Positions 57,204 to 64,000 of a stretch of 64,000 nt of DNA are shown here, piece by piece. Position numbers and translations under genes: made by a program. How positions within the stretch are numbered: position 1 is the stretch's first letter; each line of letters starts with the position of its first letter. Where the stretch lies: contig CALOBC010000034.1 in the NCBI GenBank assembly GCA_942491145.1, positions 1 through 64,000 on the forward strand. The letters are read 5' to 3'. This stretch comes from CAXQUZ01 sp942491145. GTDB lineage: Bacteria; Myxococcota_A; UBA796; UBA2385. Under the pieces are notes generated by a model. That model did no database searches, was not told the origin of the DNA, and was given only the letters and a program-made list of their open reading frames with translations.

Positions 57204-59318
57204 ATGCTGAGGCGGGGGCGCACAGTCCGGAGGATGCATGCCCATATCGGGTTCATGGTTGGATGCGGCGGTGGTCGGGCGTGGCGGATTGCCCGCTTGG
57301 GGGCCCTGTTGAGTGGCGCGTCTGTGGTGGGAGCGGGCTGGGCCCGGCACCGCGCAGGGGATCGGGACGGCGCCCGTGCCGCGTTTCATCGTGGGCTCGG
57401 GGGGCCCCAGGACACCGAGGCCCGGGTTGCGCTGTCGATGACCCGCCAGGGACCCGTCGAGGCCGCCGAGGCGATCGCGCTGTTGCAGGACGGGATCCAG
57501 CGCAGCCCCGAGCGGCCGGAGCTCTGGGAGGAGCTGGTCAACCTGCTGCTGGAGCTCAAGCGTCCGGCGAAGGCCAGGGACCTGGCCATGAGCTGCTTGG
57601 GACGGTTCCCGGCGCGGGCTCGGCTGTGGACCCTGCTGGGGCGGGCGCTGGTGCTGCGGGCTGCCCACAGTGAAGCGGTGGAGGCCTTTGTGCACGCCGA
57701 GGGCCTGAGCCCGGACAACCCCTACATCCCGGCGGCGCTGGGCGAGGCGCTGGGGGTGCTCGGTGAAGCGGAAGCTTCGGCGGCGGCATTCGGGCGCGCC
57801 ATCCTGCTGGCCCCGGGGCGGCCGATTCTGCATGTGCGGCAGGCGCACCAGCTGTTGCGCCTCAAGGACCTGTCGGGGGCGGCGGCGGGCTTTCGGTCGG
57901 CGCTGGCCCGGGGGGCCTCGGTGGAGGATTTGGCATGTATATCATTGATTCCATTGAGAAATATTGCGGACTGGCGGGACCATGACCGGCTGCGGACGGT
58001 CGCGCATGCCCAGGTGCTCAAGGCCATGGAAGCCGGCCAGCGCTCGCCCCTGCCGCCGGGGCAGTTTCTGGCGTTGTTTGAGGACAGCGCGACCCACAAG
58101 GTCGTGGCCCGCAGCTGGTGCCCACCGGTGACCGGACCCCGCCCGGTGGCGAAGGCGATCTTGGCCGGCCGGCCCCTGCGTGTGGGCTACCTGAGCGCCG
58201 ACTACCGCAACCATGCGATGGGCCACCTGATGGGCGGCGTGATGTGTGCCCACGACCCAGAGCGGGTGGCCGTGGTGGCGCTCTCGTTGGCCCCCCGGGA
58301 CGACGACGACGTGGTGCAGCGGCGGATGCGGGCGGGTGTGCCCGAGTGGATCGAGCTGAGTGGCCTTACGGTGGCCGAGGTCGTGGAGGCGGTCCGGGCG
58401 GTGGACCTGGATGTCTTGGTCGACCTCATGGGTCACACCCAAGGCGACGCGATGCTGGCATGTGCCGAAGGGCTGGCCCCAGTCCAGATCACGTGGCTGG
58501 GCTACCCGGGCACCACCGGCGGGGACTGCTTCGACCATGTGGTGGTGGACGGCGACACCGGGCGGGATGCCGCCTGGTTCAGCGAGCGGCGCATCGTGAT
58601 GCCCCACAGCTACCAACCGCCAAACCCGAGCTGGCGGGCGGGCAAGCTCCCGTCCCGAGGGGAGCTGGGACTGCCCGAAGATGCCCTGATCATCGGTAGC
58701 TTCAGCCAGTGCTACAAGATCGGGCCGGCGCTATTTGATGCGTGGATGGGCTTGCTGCGGGACCATCCCCGGGCGGTGCTCTGGCAGATCGCCCGACCGG
58801 ATGCGTCTCGGCAGAACTTGCTGCGGGCGGTGGCCGCTGCGGGTGTGGATCCGAAGCGGCTGATCTTTGCCGGGTATGTGGACCACGCGGCCCACCTCGC
58901 CCGGTTGGCCCATGTGGACCTGGGGCTGGACTCTCGCACCTGGGGCGCCCACACGACGGCCCGAGAGCTGCTGTGGGCGGGGGTGCCGTTTGTGACCGTC
59001 GCGGGGGACCAGATGGCCTCTCGGGTGGGCACGGGCTTGCTGCGGGCGGCGGGACTGGACGAGCTGATCGCCGAAGACCTGCCCGGCTACTTGCACATCG
59101 CCAGTGAGCTGCTGTCGGACGCCCCTCGGCGCTTGGCGCTGCGGTCTCGGATTCAGGCGCTGCGCGAGGGCCATCCCTTGTTCTCGCTGCCGGTGTTCAT
59201 GGCGGACTGGGAGACGGCGCTCATGGGGGTGGCGAAGGCAGCGAGCGACGGGTGTCCGCCGGAGGACGGCTGGGTGATCTCGGGAGACCCCCTCCTGCAT
59301 CGGGAGGCCCCATGCTGA
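57204..59318 (+). CDS. SPINDLY/OGT-type glycosyltransferase with TPR repeats (GT41)
   Basis: The product has about 704 residues. The N-terminal ~300 residues are tetratricopeptide-like helices (AEAIALLQDGIQRSPERPELWEELVNLL, YIPAALGEALGVLGEAEASAAAF). The C-terminal part matches O-GlcNAc transferases: VGYLSADYRNHAMGHLMGGV, VQITWLGYPGTTGGDCFDHVVVD, IIGSFSQCYKIGPALFDAWMGLL, and the donor-binding GAHTTARELLWAGVPFVT. It would attach a sugar to Ser/Thr of proteins, with the TPR choosing the target. The start is uncertain: ATGs at 57162, 57204 and 57234 are all in frame and none has a well-spaced ribosome site. Confidence 0.88.
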   Translation: MLRRGRTVRRMHAHIGFMVGCGGGRAWRIARLGALLSGASVVGAGWARHRAGDRDGARAAFHRGLGGPQDTEARVALSMTRQGPVEAAEAIALLQDGIQRSPERPELWEELVNLLLELKRPAKARDLAMSCLGRFPARARLWTLLGRALVLRAAHSEAVEAFVHAEGLSPDNPYIPAALGEALGVLGEAEASAAAFGRAILLAPGRPILHVRQAHQLLRLKDLSGAAAGFRSALARGASVEDLACISLIPLRNIADWRDHDRLRTVAHAQVLKAMEAGQRSPLPPGQFLALFEDSATHKVVARSWCPPVTGPRPVAKAILAGRPLRVGYLSADYRNHAMGHLMGGVMCAHDPERVAVVALSLAPRDDDDVVQRRMRAGVPEWIELSGLTVAEVVEAVRAVDLDVLVDLMGHTQGDAMLACAEGLAPVQITWLGYPGTTGGDCFDHVVVDGDTGRDAAWFSERRIVMPHSYQPPNPSWRAGKLPSRGELGLPEDALIIGSFSQCYKIGPALFDAWMGLLRDHPRAVLWQIARPDASRQNLLRAVAAAGVDPKRLIFAGYVDHAAHLARLAHVDLGLDSRTWGAHTTARELLWAGVPFVTVAGDQMASRVGTGLLRAAGLDELIAEDLPGYLHIASELLSDAPRRLALRSRIQALREGHPLFSLPVFMADWETALMGVAKAASDGCPPEDGWVISGDPLLHREAPC

Positions 59319-60214
59319 GCGCGTCTTTGCTGGGTGCGCGACTGCTGAGTGGGGGACTGCAGGGCACGGCGCTCGCGGCGGCGCCGTATGTCGTGGTGCT
59401 CGGGGTGGCCCAGGACGCCGGACACCCCCAGATCGGGTGTTCGAGGACGTGCTGTGCGGCGGCATGGTCCGACGGTGGACACCGCGTGAGCAGCCTGGGG
59501 CTCGTCGATCCCGACACGGGCCAGCACTGGTTGCTCGATGCGACACCGGACTTGCCGGCCCAGGACCATGACCTGCCGGGCACGCTGGCCGGCATCGTGC
59601 TCACCCACGCCCACATCGGCCACTACACGGGGCTGATGTACCTGGGCCGCGAGGCGATGGGGGCCAAGGACGTGCCGGTCTGGGCGATGCCCCGCATGGG
59701 GTCGTTTCTGCGGTCCAGCGGTCCCTGGAGTCAGCTCGTGGACCTCAAGAACATCGTGATACAGGACATTGTCGCGGGTCAGCCGGTCCAGATCTCCCCG
59801 AGCCTGCGGGTGACGCCGCTGCTCGTGCCCCACCGCGATGAATTCAGCGAGACCGTGGGCCTTGTGGTCGAGGGACCGTCCCGCCGGGTGCTCTACTTGC
59901 CCGACATCGACAAGTGGTCCCGGTGGTCGACGGCCATCGAAGACGTGGTGCGCACGGTGGATGTGGCCTTTTTGGACGGCACCTTCTACGACGGCACGGA
60001 GCTGCCCGGCCGCGACATGGCGGAGGTGCCCCATCCCTTCATGGTGGAGACCATGGCCCGCTTCAAGGCGCTGCCGGCGAGCGAGCGCGCGAAGGTGCAG
60101 TTCATCCACTTGAACCACACCAACCCGGCCTTGGTGGAGGACTCGGCGGCGGCGACAGCGGTGAAGGTTGCGGGCCTCGGGCTGGCCATCGAGGGTGCCG
60201 AACACCCCCTGTAG
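59312..60214 (+). CDS. PqqB-like metallo-beta-lactamase-fold protein
   Basis: The product has 300 residues. After a signal-like N-terminus (SLLGARLLSGGLQGTALAA) comes VVVLGVAQDAGHPQIGCSRTCC, a Cys-containing opening as in PqqB-like proteins. The fold motif LTHAHIGHYTGLMYLGREAMG (HxHxxH-like), HRDEFSETVG, LPDIDKWSRW and FLDGTFYDGTELPGRD follow, with a late FIHLNHTN. It may be a metal-dependent oxidase or hydrolase. It overlaps the OGT stop and has a GGGAGG site, so translation is coupled. No other PQQ synthesis genes are present, so a PQQ role is unlikely. Confidence 0.75.
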   Translation: MLSASLLGARLLSGGLQGTALAAAPYVVVLGVAQDAGHPQIGCSRTCCAAAWSDGGHRVSSLGLVDPDTGQHWLLDATPDLPAQDHDLPGTLAGIVLTHAHIGHYTGLMYLGREAMGAKDVPVWAMPRMGSFLRSSGPWSQLVDLKNIVIQDIVAGQPVQISPSLRVTPLLVPHRDEFSETVGLVVEGPSRRVLYLPDIDKWSRWSTAIEDVVRTVDVAFLDGTFYDGTELPGRDMAEVPHPFMVETMARFKALPASERAKVQFIHLNHTNPALVEDSAAATAVKVAGLGLAIEGAEHPL

Positions 60215-60312
60215 GTGCGCGGTGTGGGCGGCCGGGCTGGTGTTTTGGTGGTCTCGGGTATGCGCGCACGGGGACGGGTCATTAGCTGCCCTGGTCGACA
60301 GCGGAGTCACCG

Positions 60313-60942
60313 GTGCCCTCAGCTACAGTTCAAGTCGTCTGTGATGACCCGCAGATCAAGATTCTCGACAACTTCGCGAGCCCGGAGGAGTGCGCGGCCA
60401 TCCGGCGCATTGCCGAGCAGCAGCTGGGCCCGCCCTTGGTCAGCGGGGAGGAGCTCGGGGAAGACAAGACCGTGCGCACGGGGGACCTGGCGTGGCTGTT
60501 GCACGACCATGATGCCGTGGTGGAGACCTTGTGCATGCGGGTGGCCGGGGTGCTCAACCAGCCGCTCAGCCATGCCGAGCAGCTCCAGGTCGTCCGGTAC
60601 CACCCGGGCCAGCGCTATCTGGCCCACTTCGACTCGTATGACCGGTCCACGCGCGTGGGCAAGCGGTGCACGGCGCGGGGGGGGCAGCGCATCGCGACGG
60701 CGTTGTTGTACCTGCACCCGCCGGAGGCCGGCGGCGCGACCCGGTTCCCCCGGCTGGAGCTCACGGTGGCGCCGCTGCTGGGGCGGCTGCTGGTCTTCCA
60801 GAATTGCGGTGACAACACCCAAGAGCCCCATCCCCTGTCGCTGCATGCCGGTGAGCCGGTGGACGCGGGGGTGAAGTGGATCGCCAATCTGTGGTTCCGT
60901 GAGCGGGCTTGGCGGGGCCTGGATGCCTGGGTGGACGACTGA
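60313..60942 (+). CDS. Prolyl 4-hydroxylase-like Fe(II)/2-oxoglutarate dioxygenase
   Basis: The product has 209 residues. The iron site HxD is in RYLAHFDSYD and the distal His is in PHPLSLHAGEPV, with the co-substrate Lys in GVKWIANLWFRER. The double-stranded beta-helix core (QRIATALLYLHPPEAGGATRFPRL) is complete. It would hydroxylate Pro or another residue of a protein or peptide. The GTG start is read as Met. It lies 98 bases after the PqqB-like gene, and a small HTH gene follows. Confidence 0.85.
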   Translation: MPSATVQVVCDDPQIKILDNFASPEECAAIRRIAEQQLGPPLVSGEELGEDKTVRTGDLAWLLHDHDAVVETLCMRVAGVLNQPLSHAEQLQVVRYHPGQRYLAHFDSYDRSTRVGKRCTARGGQRIATALLYLHPPEAGGATRFPRLELTVAPLLGRLLVFQNCGDNTQEPHPLSLHAGEPVDAGVKWIANLWFRERAWRGLDAWVDD

Positions 60943-60985
60943 GCTGCGTGGACCGCCGACACTCCCCATCACCGAGGATGCCCAG

Positions 60986-61258
60986 ATGGCCGAACAACAG
61001 ACCGATGACGTGGCCACCGACGCCGTGGCGACGGGAGAAGTGCTCAAGGTGCGCCGCAAGGCCTTGGGCTGGGCGCGGGCCGAGCTTGCCCGCCGGGCCG
61101 CCTTGGATGGGCGCATCGTGCAGCTTGTGGAGCTGGGCCAGTGGTCCGAGGGCGACGCGATCGGCCGGATCCGGGCAGTGCTGTTGCGGGCGGAGGGCGG
61201 CGAGCTGGACGTGCAGCTCGACCCGATTGTGGTGCCCGAGGGTGCCCACAAGGTGTGA
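60986..61258 (+). CDS. Small XRE-like helix-turn-helix protein
   Basis: This 90-residue protein has a helix-turn-helix of Cro/XRE type: VLKVRRKALGWARAELARRAALDGRIVQLVELGQW (about 20-54). The rest is a short helix and an acidic beta tail (DVQLDPIVVPEG). The ATG at 60986 is chosen because it follows the GAGG of CCGAGGATGCCC at fair spacing; frames open earlier. It is likely a regulator, with unknown targets; the adjacent dioxygenase gene is a candidate. Confidence 0.6.
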   Translation: MAEQQTDDVATDAVATGEVLKVRRKALGWARAELARRAALDGRIVQLVELGQWSEGDAIGRIRAVLLRAEGGELDVQLDPIVVPEGAHKV

Positions 61259-61366
61259 GGTGGGGATGCTTCGCGCGACCCCAACCTGCTCGATGAGGTG
61301 GTGACCGGGTCGGTGCGACAATGCCCTGTTTTAGACCATTGTCGTGCCCTTCACTGCCCGCCAGAC

Positions 61367-62587
61367 CTACTGATCGTCCGCCGCCGCAGTGGCTTCGGTC
61401 CACTTGGGCTTCGTGCCAATGTTGATGCCCACGCCACCCAACACAGCCACCAAGCCGCCCACCGTCATACCCACGCCGCTGCGCGTGATCCCGGTGCCGC
61501 CCGCGTCGCCGAGCAGCGCGCCCACGCCCCAGAACGAGGCGCCCACAATGGCCGACAAGGTGCCCACGCTGAGCAGGCCGTTCGAGAGCTGGCCGACGGC
61601 ACGGTGGCGGGGATTGACCGTGAAGTCCCGCGTCGTGCCCGCCTTCAGCTGGACCTTGTGGGTGGTCGGCTGGTACTTGTCGCTGTAGGCCACAAACGTG
61701 TAGACGTCGGGCTTGAAGTCATGCTCGCACGGGGCGATGCACACGTCGTCCACCGCCGTCTGGTTGATGACACCCGTGCCGTACTGGGTGGACACCGACG
61801 CGCTCGACATCATCGACAGCCCGATGGTCACGCCGTCGCCGGGGGTGGTGAACTTCACCTTGGCGAGGTCCTTGCGGCCGCGGGTGCCCAGGCCGCCGGG
61901 CTCCATGGAGCCAAGGACTGCGGTGCCTTCGAGGCGGGCGCGGATGACGTCCATGGGGATGCCGAAGCCCAGCCCCTCGAACTCTTTGGCGGCCACCTTC
62001 CAGCTCACAATGGCCGCCACCGTGCCGTCGCTGCCGAGCAGGGGCCCGCCGCTGTTGCCGGGGTTGAGGCTCGCATCGGTCTGGAGGAAGGTGCCCCCGT
62101 TGACGTTGGGGTGGCCGGAGACGACCCCCTTCGAGATGCTGAACGCCAGCGCTTCGTCGGCGGGGGAGCCGATGGCAAAGACGTCCGCCCCCGCCACCAA
62201 GCGCTCGTCGGCGGGCACCAAGCATGTGTGGCCCTTGCCGGCCACGTCGATGACGGCGATGTCGCTCTCGTCGTCGGCCCAGAGCACCTCGGCCGTCAGC
62301 TCCAGGCCTTGGGGGGTGCGCACGTCCACCGACTTGTGGGTGCCCACCACGTGGGCCGCCGTGAGTGCGGTGCCATCGGGGCTAATCACCACCGCTGCGC
62401 CGATCCCGTCTGGGGTGCGCACCGCAAGCACGCCGCTGCGGGCCGCTTCGGTGTCGGCGGGCAGGGCCAGTGCCTCCCGCTCGCAGGCCTCGAAGTCCAC
62501 GGGCGGGGGCGGCGGTGCCTCACCGGCCCAAGCGGTAGAGTGGAGCAAGACCGCGCTGGCGACGGCTGAGACAACGAGCAGGGACAT
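61367..62587 (-). CDS. Secreted HtrA-like trypsin-fold serine protease with a C-terminal membrane tail
   Basis: The product has 406 residues. It has a signal peptide (LLVVSAVASAVLLHSTAWA) and a trypsin-like domain with the triad His in TALTAAHVVG, Asp in DDESDIAVIDV and Ser in LNPGNSGGPLL. A PEGA-like beta region follows (about 250-330). Two hydrophobic segments end the protein (LSAIVGASFWGVGALLGDA and VGGLVAVLGGVGINIG). No PDZ domain is seen, unlike classical DegP. It may act in periplasmic protein quality control or processing. The ATG at 62587 has a GGAGAA site. Divergent from the DUF1592 lipoprotein. Confidence 0.85.
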   Translation of the reverse strand: MSLLVVSAVASAVLLHSTAWAGEAPPPPPVDFEACEREALALPADTEAARSGVLAVRTPDGIGAAVVISPDGTALTAAHVVGTHKSVDVRTPQGLELTAEVLWADDESDIAVIDVAGKGHTCLVPADERLVAGADVFAIGSPADEALAFSISKGVVSGHPNVNGGTFLQTDASLNPGNSGGPLLGSDGTVAAIVSWKVAAKEFEGLGFGIPMDVIRARLEGTAVLGSMEPGGLGTRGRKDLAKVKFTTPGDGVTIGLSMMSSASVSTQYGTGVINQTAVDDVCIAPCEHDFKPDVYTFVAYSDKYQPTTHKVQLKAGTTRDFTVNPRHRAVGQLSNGLLSVGTLSAIVGASFWGVGALLGDAGGTGITRSGVGMTVGGLVAVLGGVGINIGTKPKWTEATAAADDQ

Positions 62588-62696
62588 GATTTCTCCGGGA
62601 GCCCAGCATGCTAACGCGCTGTTGGTGTCTCGCCGCGGTGCATCGGCCTTTGCGTTGCTACCCCCGGGCGGGTTGTGGTACTCGGGAGGCATGATG

Positions 62697-64000
62697 ATGC
62701 ACGGCTTTGCACGATCTGTGTCTGTTCTGGCGACCCTCGCCGCGGTGGCGGGCTGCGCCACCGACAAAGCGTCCGTCGAGACGGGCGATGCAGTGGGCCT
62801 GAGCGCTGCGCCCGATGCCGCGCCGCCCACCCCGCGGCTGCGGCGCCTCACCCGCCCCCAATACACCAACGTGCTGCGCGACTTGTTCGGCGCGGGCTTG
62901 GTGATCCCGACTCAGCTGGAGCCGGACCTGCGCGACGCGGGGCTCCAGAGCGTGGGTGCGTCGTCGACGGCCATCTCCCCCCGGGGGGTGGAACAGTACG
63001 AGCAAGCCGCGTTTGAGGTGGCCCGCCAGCTCGTGGATCTGCCCGCCTTCGAGTCGACCTGGCTGACGTGCGCCCCCGAGTCCGCAGGGGACCGCGCGTG
63101 TGCCGAAGAAGTGCTCAGCGCGGTCGGCCGGCGGGCATGGCGTCGACCGCTCACCGACAATGAGCTCAGCCGGGTCGTCGACCTCGCTGCCGCCATCGGG
63201 GCCGCCGATGATGACTTCTACACGGGGCTCGAGTATGGCCTCGCTTACCTGATCCAGGCCCCTGCCTTCCTCTACCGTGAAGAGCTCGGGGCCCAGCGCG
63301 ACGGCCGCCAAGAGCTGACCGACCTTGAGCTGGCGAGCCGCCTGTCGTTTCTGCTCTGGAACACCGGGCCCGACGAAGTGCTGCTGAGCGCCGCCGAAGC
63401 CGGTGAGCTGGCCACTGCCGAGGGACTGCGGGCCCAAGCCGAGCGCTTGTTGTCGGACCCCCGGGCCCAGGACGGCCTAGCCAGCTTCTTCACCGAGTTG
63501 CTGGAGCTGGACCTGCTCGACGACCTGTCGAAGGACCCCCTCATCTTCGCCCAGTTCAGCCCCGAGCTCGGTCCGGTCGCCCGCGCCGAGACCCTCCATG
63601 TGCTCAACGCCATCGTCTTTGAAGAGCCCGCCGACTACCGCACCTTCTTCACCACCCGGCGGGCCTTTCCCGACCGACGGTTGGCCGCGGTCTATGGCAT
63701 CGCTGCCCCCTCGCTGGACGGGGCCGCCGAGGCGTGGTGGCCCAGCGACGGCATGCGCCGGGGCTTTCTGGGCTCGGCCAGCTTCTTGATGCTCAACGCC
63801 CACAGCCTGACCACCTCCGTGACCCTGCGCGGCAAGTTCGTGCGCGAGGTGCTGCTGTGCCAGACGATGCCGCCCCCGCCCGGCGACGTCGACACGTCCA
63901 TCCCTGAGGCCGACGAGAACGCGCGCACCATGCGAGAGCGCGTCGCGGTGCACTTGGAAGAGCCCACTTGCGCCTCGTGCCACAACCTGATGGATCCCAT
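62697..64000 (+). CDS. DUF1592/DUF1588-type lipoprotein with CxxCH motif (runs off the window)
   Basis: The open frame of 434 residues continues beyond the window. A lipoprotein signal (SVSVLATLAAVAGC) is followed by the DUF1587/1592-type opening RRLTRPQYTNVLRDLFG. Next comes a DUF1595-like block with AWRRPLTDNELSRVVDL, then the DUF1592 region (LTDLELASRLSFLLWNTGPDEVLL, GVRRGFLGSASFLMLNAHSLT-like sequence). The DUF1588 part has LCQTMPPPPGDV and CASCHNLMDP, a c-type heme binding CxxCH. Such lipoproteins are common in Myxococcota and Planctomycetota; they are thought to be surface redox proteins. ATGs at 62691 and 62694 are alternatives; 62697 has the best spacing from GGGAGG. Confidence 0.88.
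   Translation, partial: MHGFARSVSVLATLAAVAGCATDKASVETGDAVGLSAAPDAAPPTPRLRRLTRPQYTNVLRDLFGAGLVIPTQLEPDLRDAGLQSVGASSTAISPRGVEQYEQAAFEVARQLVDLPAFESTWLTCAPESAGDRACAEEVLSAVGRRAWRRPLTDNELSRVVDLAAAIGAADDDFYTGLEYGLAYLIQAPAFLYREELGAQRDGRQELTDLELASRLSFLLWNTGPDEVLLSAAEAGELATAEGLRAQAERLLSDPRAQDGLASFFTELLELDLLDDLSKDPLIFAQFSPELGPVARAETLHVLNAIVFEEPADYRTFFTTRRAFPDRRLAAVYGIAAPSLDGAAEAWWPSDGMRRGFLGSASFLMLNAHSLTTSVTLRGKFVREVLLCQTMPPPPGDVDTSIPEADENARTMRERVAVHLEEPTCASCHNLMDP

Noticed and set aside
59312..60214. A PQQ biosynthesis cluster
   Set aside because: Only a PqqB-like fold is present; no pqqA, C, D or E genes are in the window.
1..64000. tRNA or rRNA genes, especially as an attachment site at 27420
   Set aside because: No cloverleaf-like sequence with a conserved T-loop (GTTCGAxTC) in a plausible context was found by eye, including around the element boundary.

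Overview
The window looks like chromosomal DNA from a high-GC member of the Myxococcota (deltaproteobacterial lineage), carrying a large accessory element. The lineage call rests on several sequence signs. One secreted protein combines a Myxococcus-type cysteine-rich repeat, about thirty thrombospondin type 3 repeats and a MYXO-CTERM-like tail (50072-53470). There is also a DUF1592/DUF1588-type lipoprotein with a CxxCH motif (62697 onward), a SPINDLY/OGT-type glycosyltransferase, and many lipoproteins and GTG/TTG starts.

Positions 1 to about 27420 read as one mosaic mobile element whose left end lies outside the window. Its left arm (+ strand) ends in a 1,816-residue fusion of an adenine methylase and an SNF2-type helicase, similar in architecture to phage P1 DarB. 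Its right arm (- strand, 27286 back to 21587) is a chain of small, mostly overlapping genes. These include a serine resolvase, a YodC-like protein, a Dam-type methylase, a Mom/XF1762-like DNA modification protein, a zinc-knuckle gene overlapping it, and a protein made of two copies of one domain. Between the arms sit two metal cargo blocks. The first (7500-16490) is a Czc-type efflux operon (outer-membrane factor, adaptor, RND pump, methyltransferase) followed by ArsR/SmtB repressor, CDF exporter and a second methyltransferase, with a palindromic operator in front of the repressor. It is bracketed by a second, diverged copy of the helicase gene's 3' end. The second (16816-20910) is a BlaI/M56-controlled set (HupE/UreJ-like permease, membrane-anchored protein, periplasmic His-rich protein) with three matching operators and a truncated CusB-like adaptor at its end. 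The element's right end cuts a DUF255 (YyaL/SSP411-like) gene after roughly half its length.

From 27420 to about 39200 the DNA is chromosomal in character: a cysteine-rich lipoprotein, a eukaryote-like UMP-CMP kinase with an extra N-terminal domain, a membrane-anchored SGNH hydrolase, an SRPBCC protein and an MBL-like protein divergent from a LysR regulator, and a tight four-gene operon (outer-membrane barrel, sulfotransferase-like, Asp/Asn hydroxylase-like, beta-propeller).

From 39200 to 46300 lies a looser stretch: a gene-poor region, an IS1380-type insertion (39998-41721) in a beta-helix gene, a LuxR-type regulator, and a MarR regulator with matching operators in front of itself and of an NTF2-like plus DOMON gene pair. 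From 46500 to the end come a protein with two cyclic-nucleotide domains and a degenerate aminotransferase domain, an acyl-CoA desaturase, a subtilase plus TSP3-repeat operon, and a + strand run of MacA-like adaptor, OGT, PqqB-like hydrolase, prolyl hydroxylase and HTH protein. A secreted HtrA-like protease and the DUF1592 lipoprotein are divergent at the right edge.

No tRNA, rRNA or CRISPR array was recognised. All family calls come from reading motifs by eye, not from database searches.
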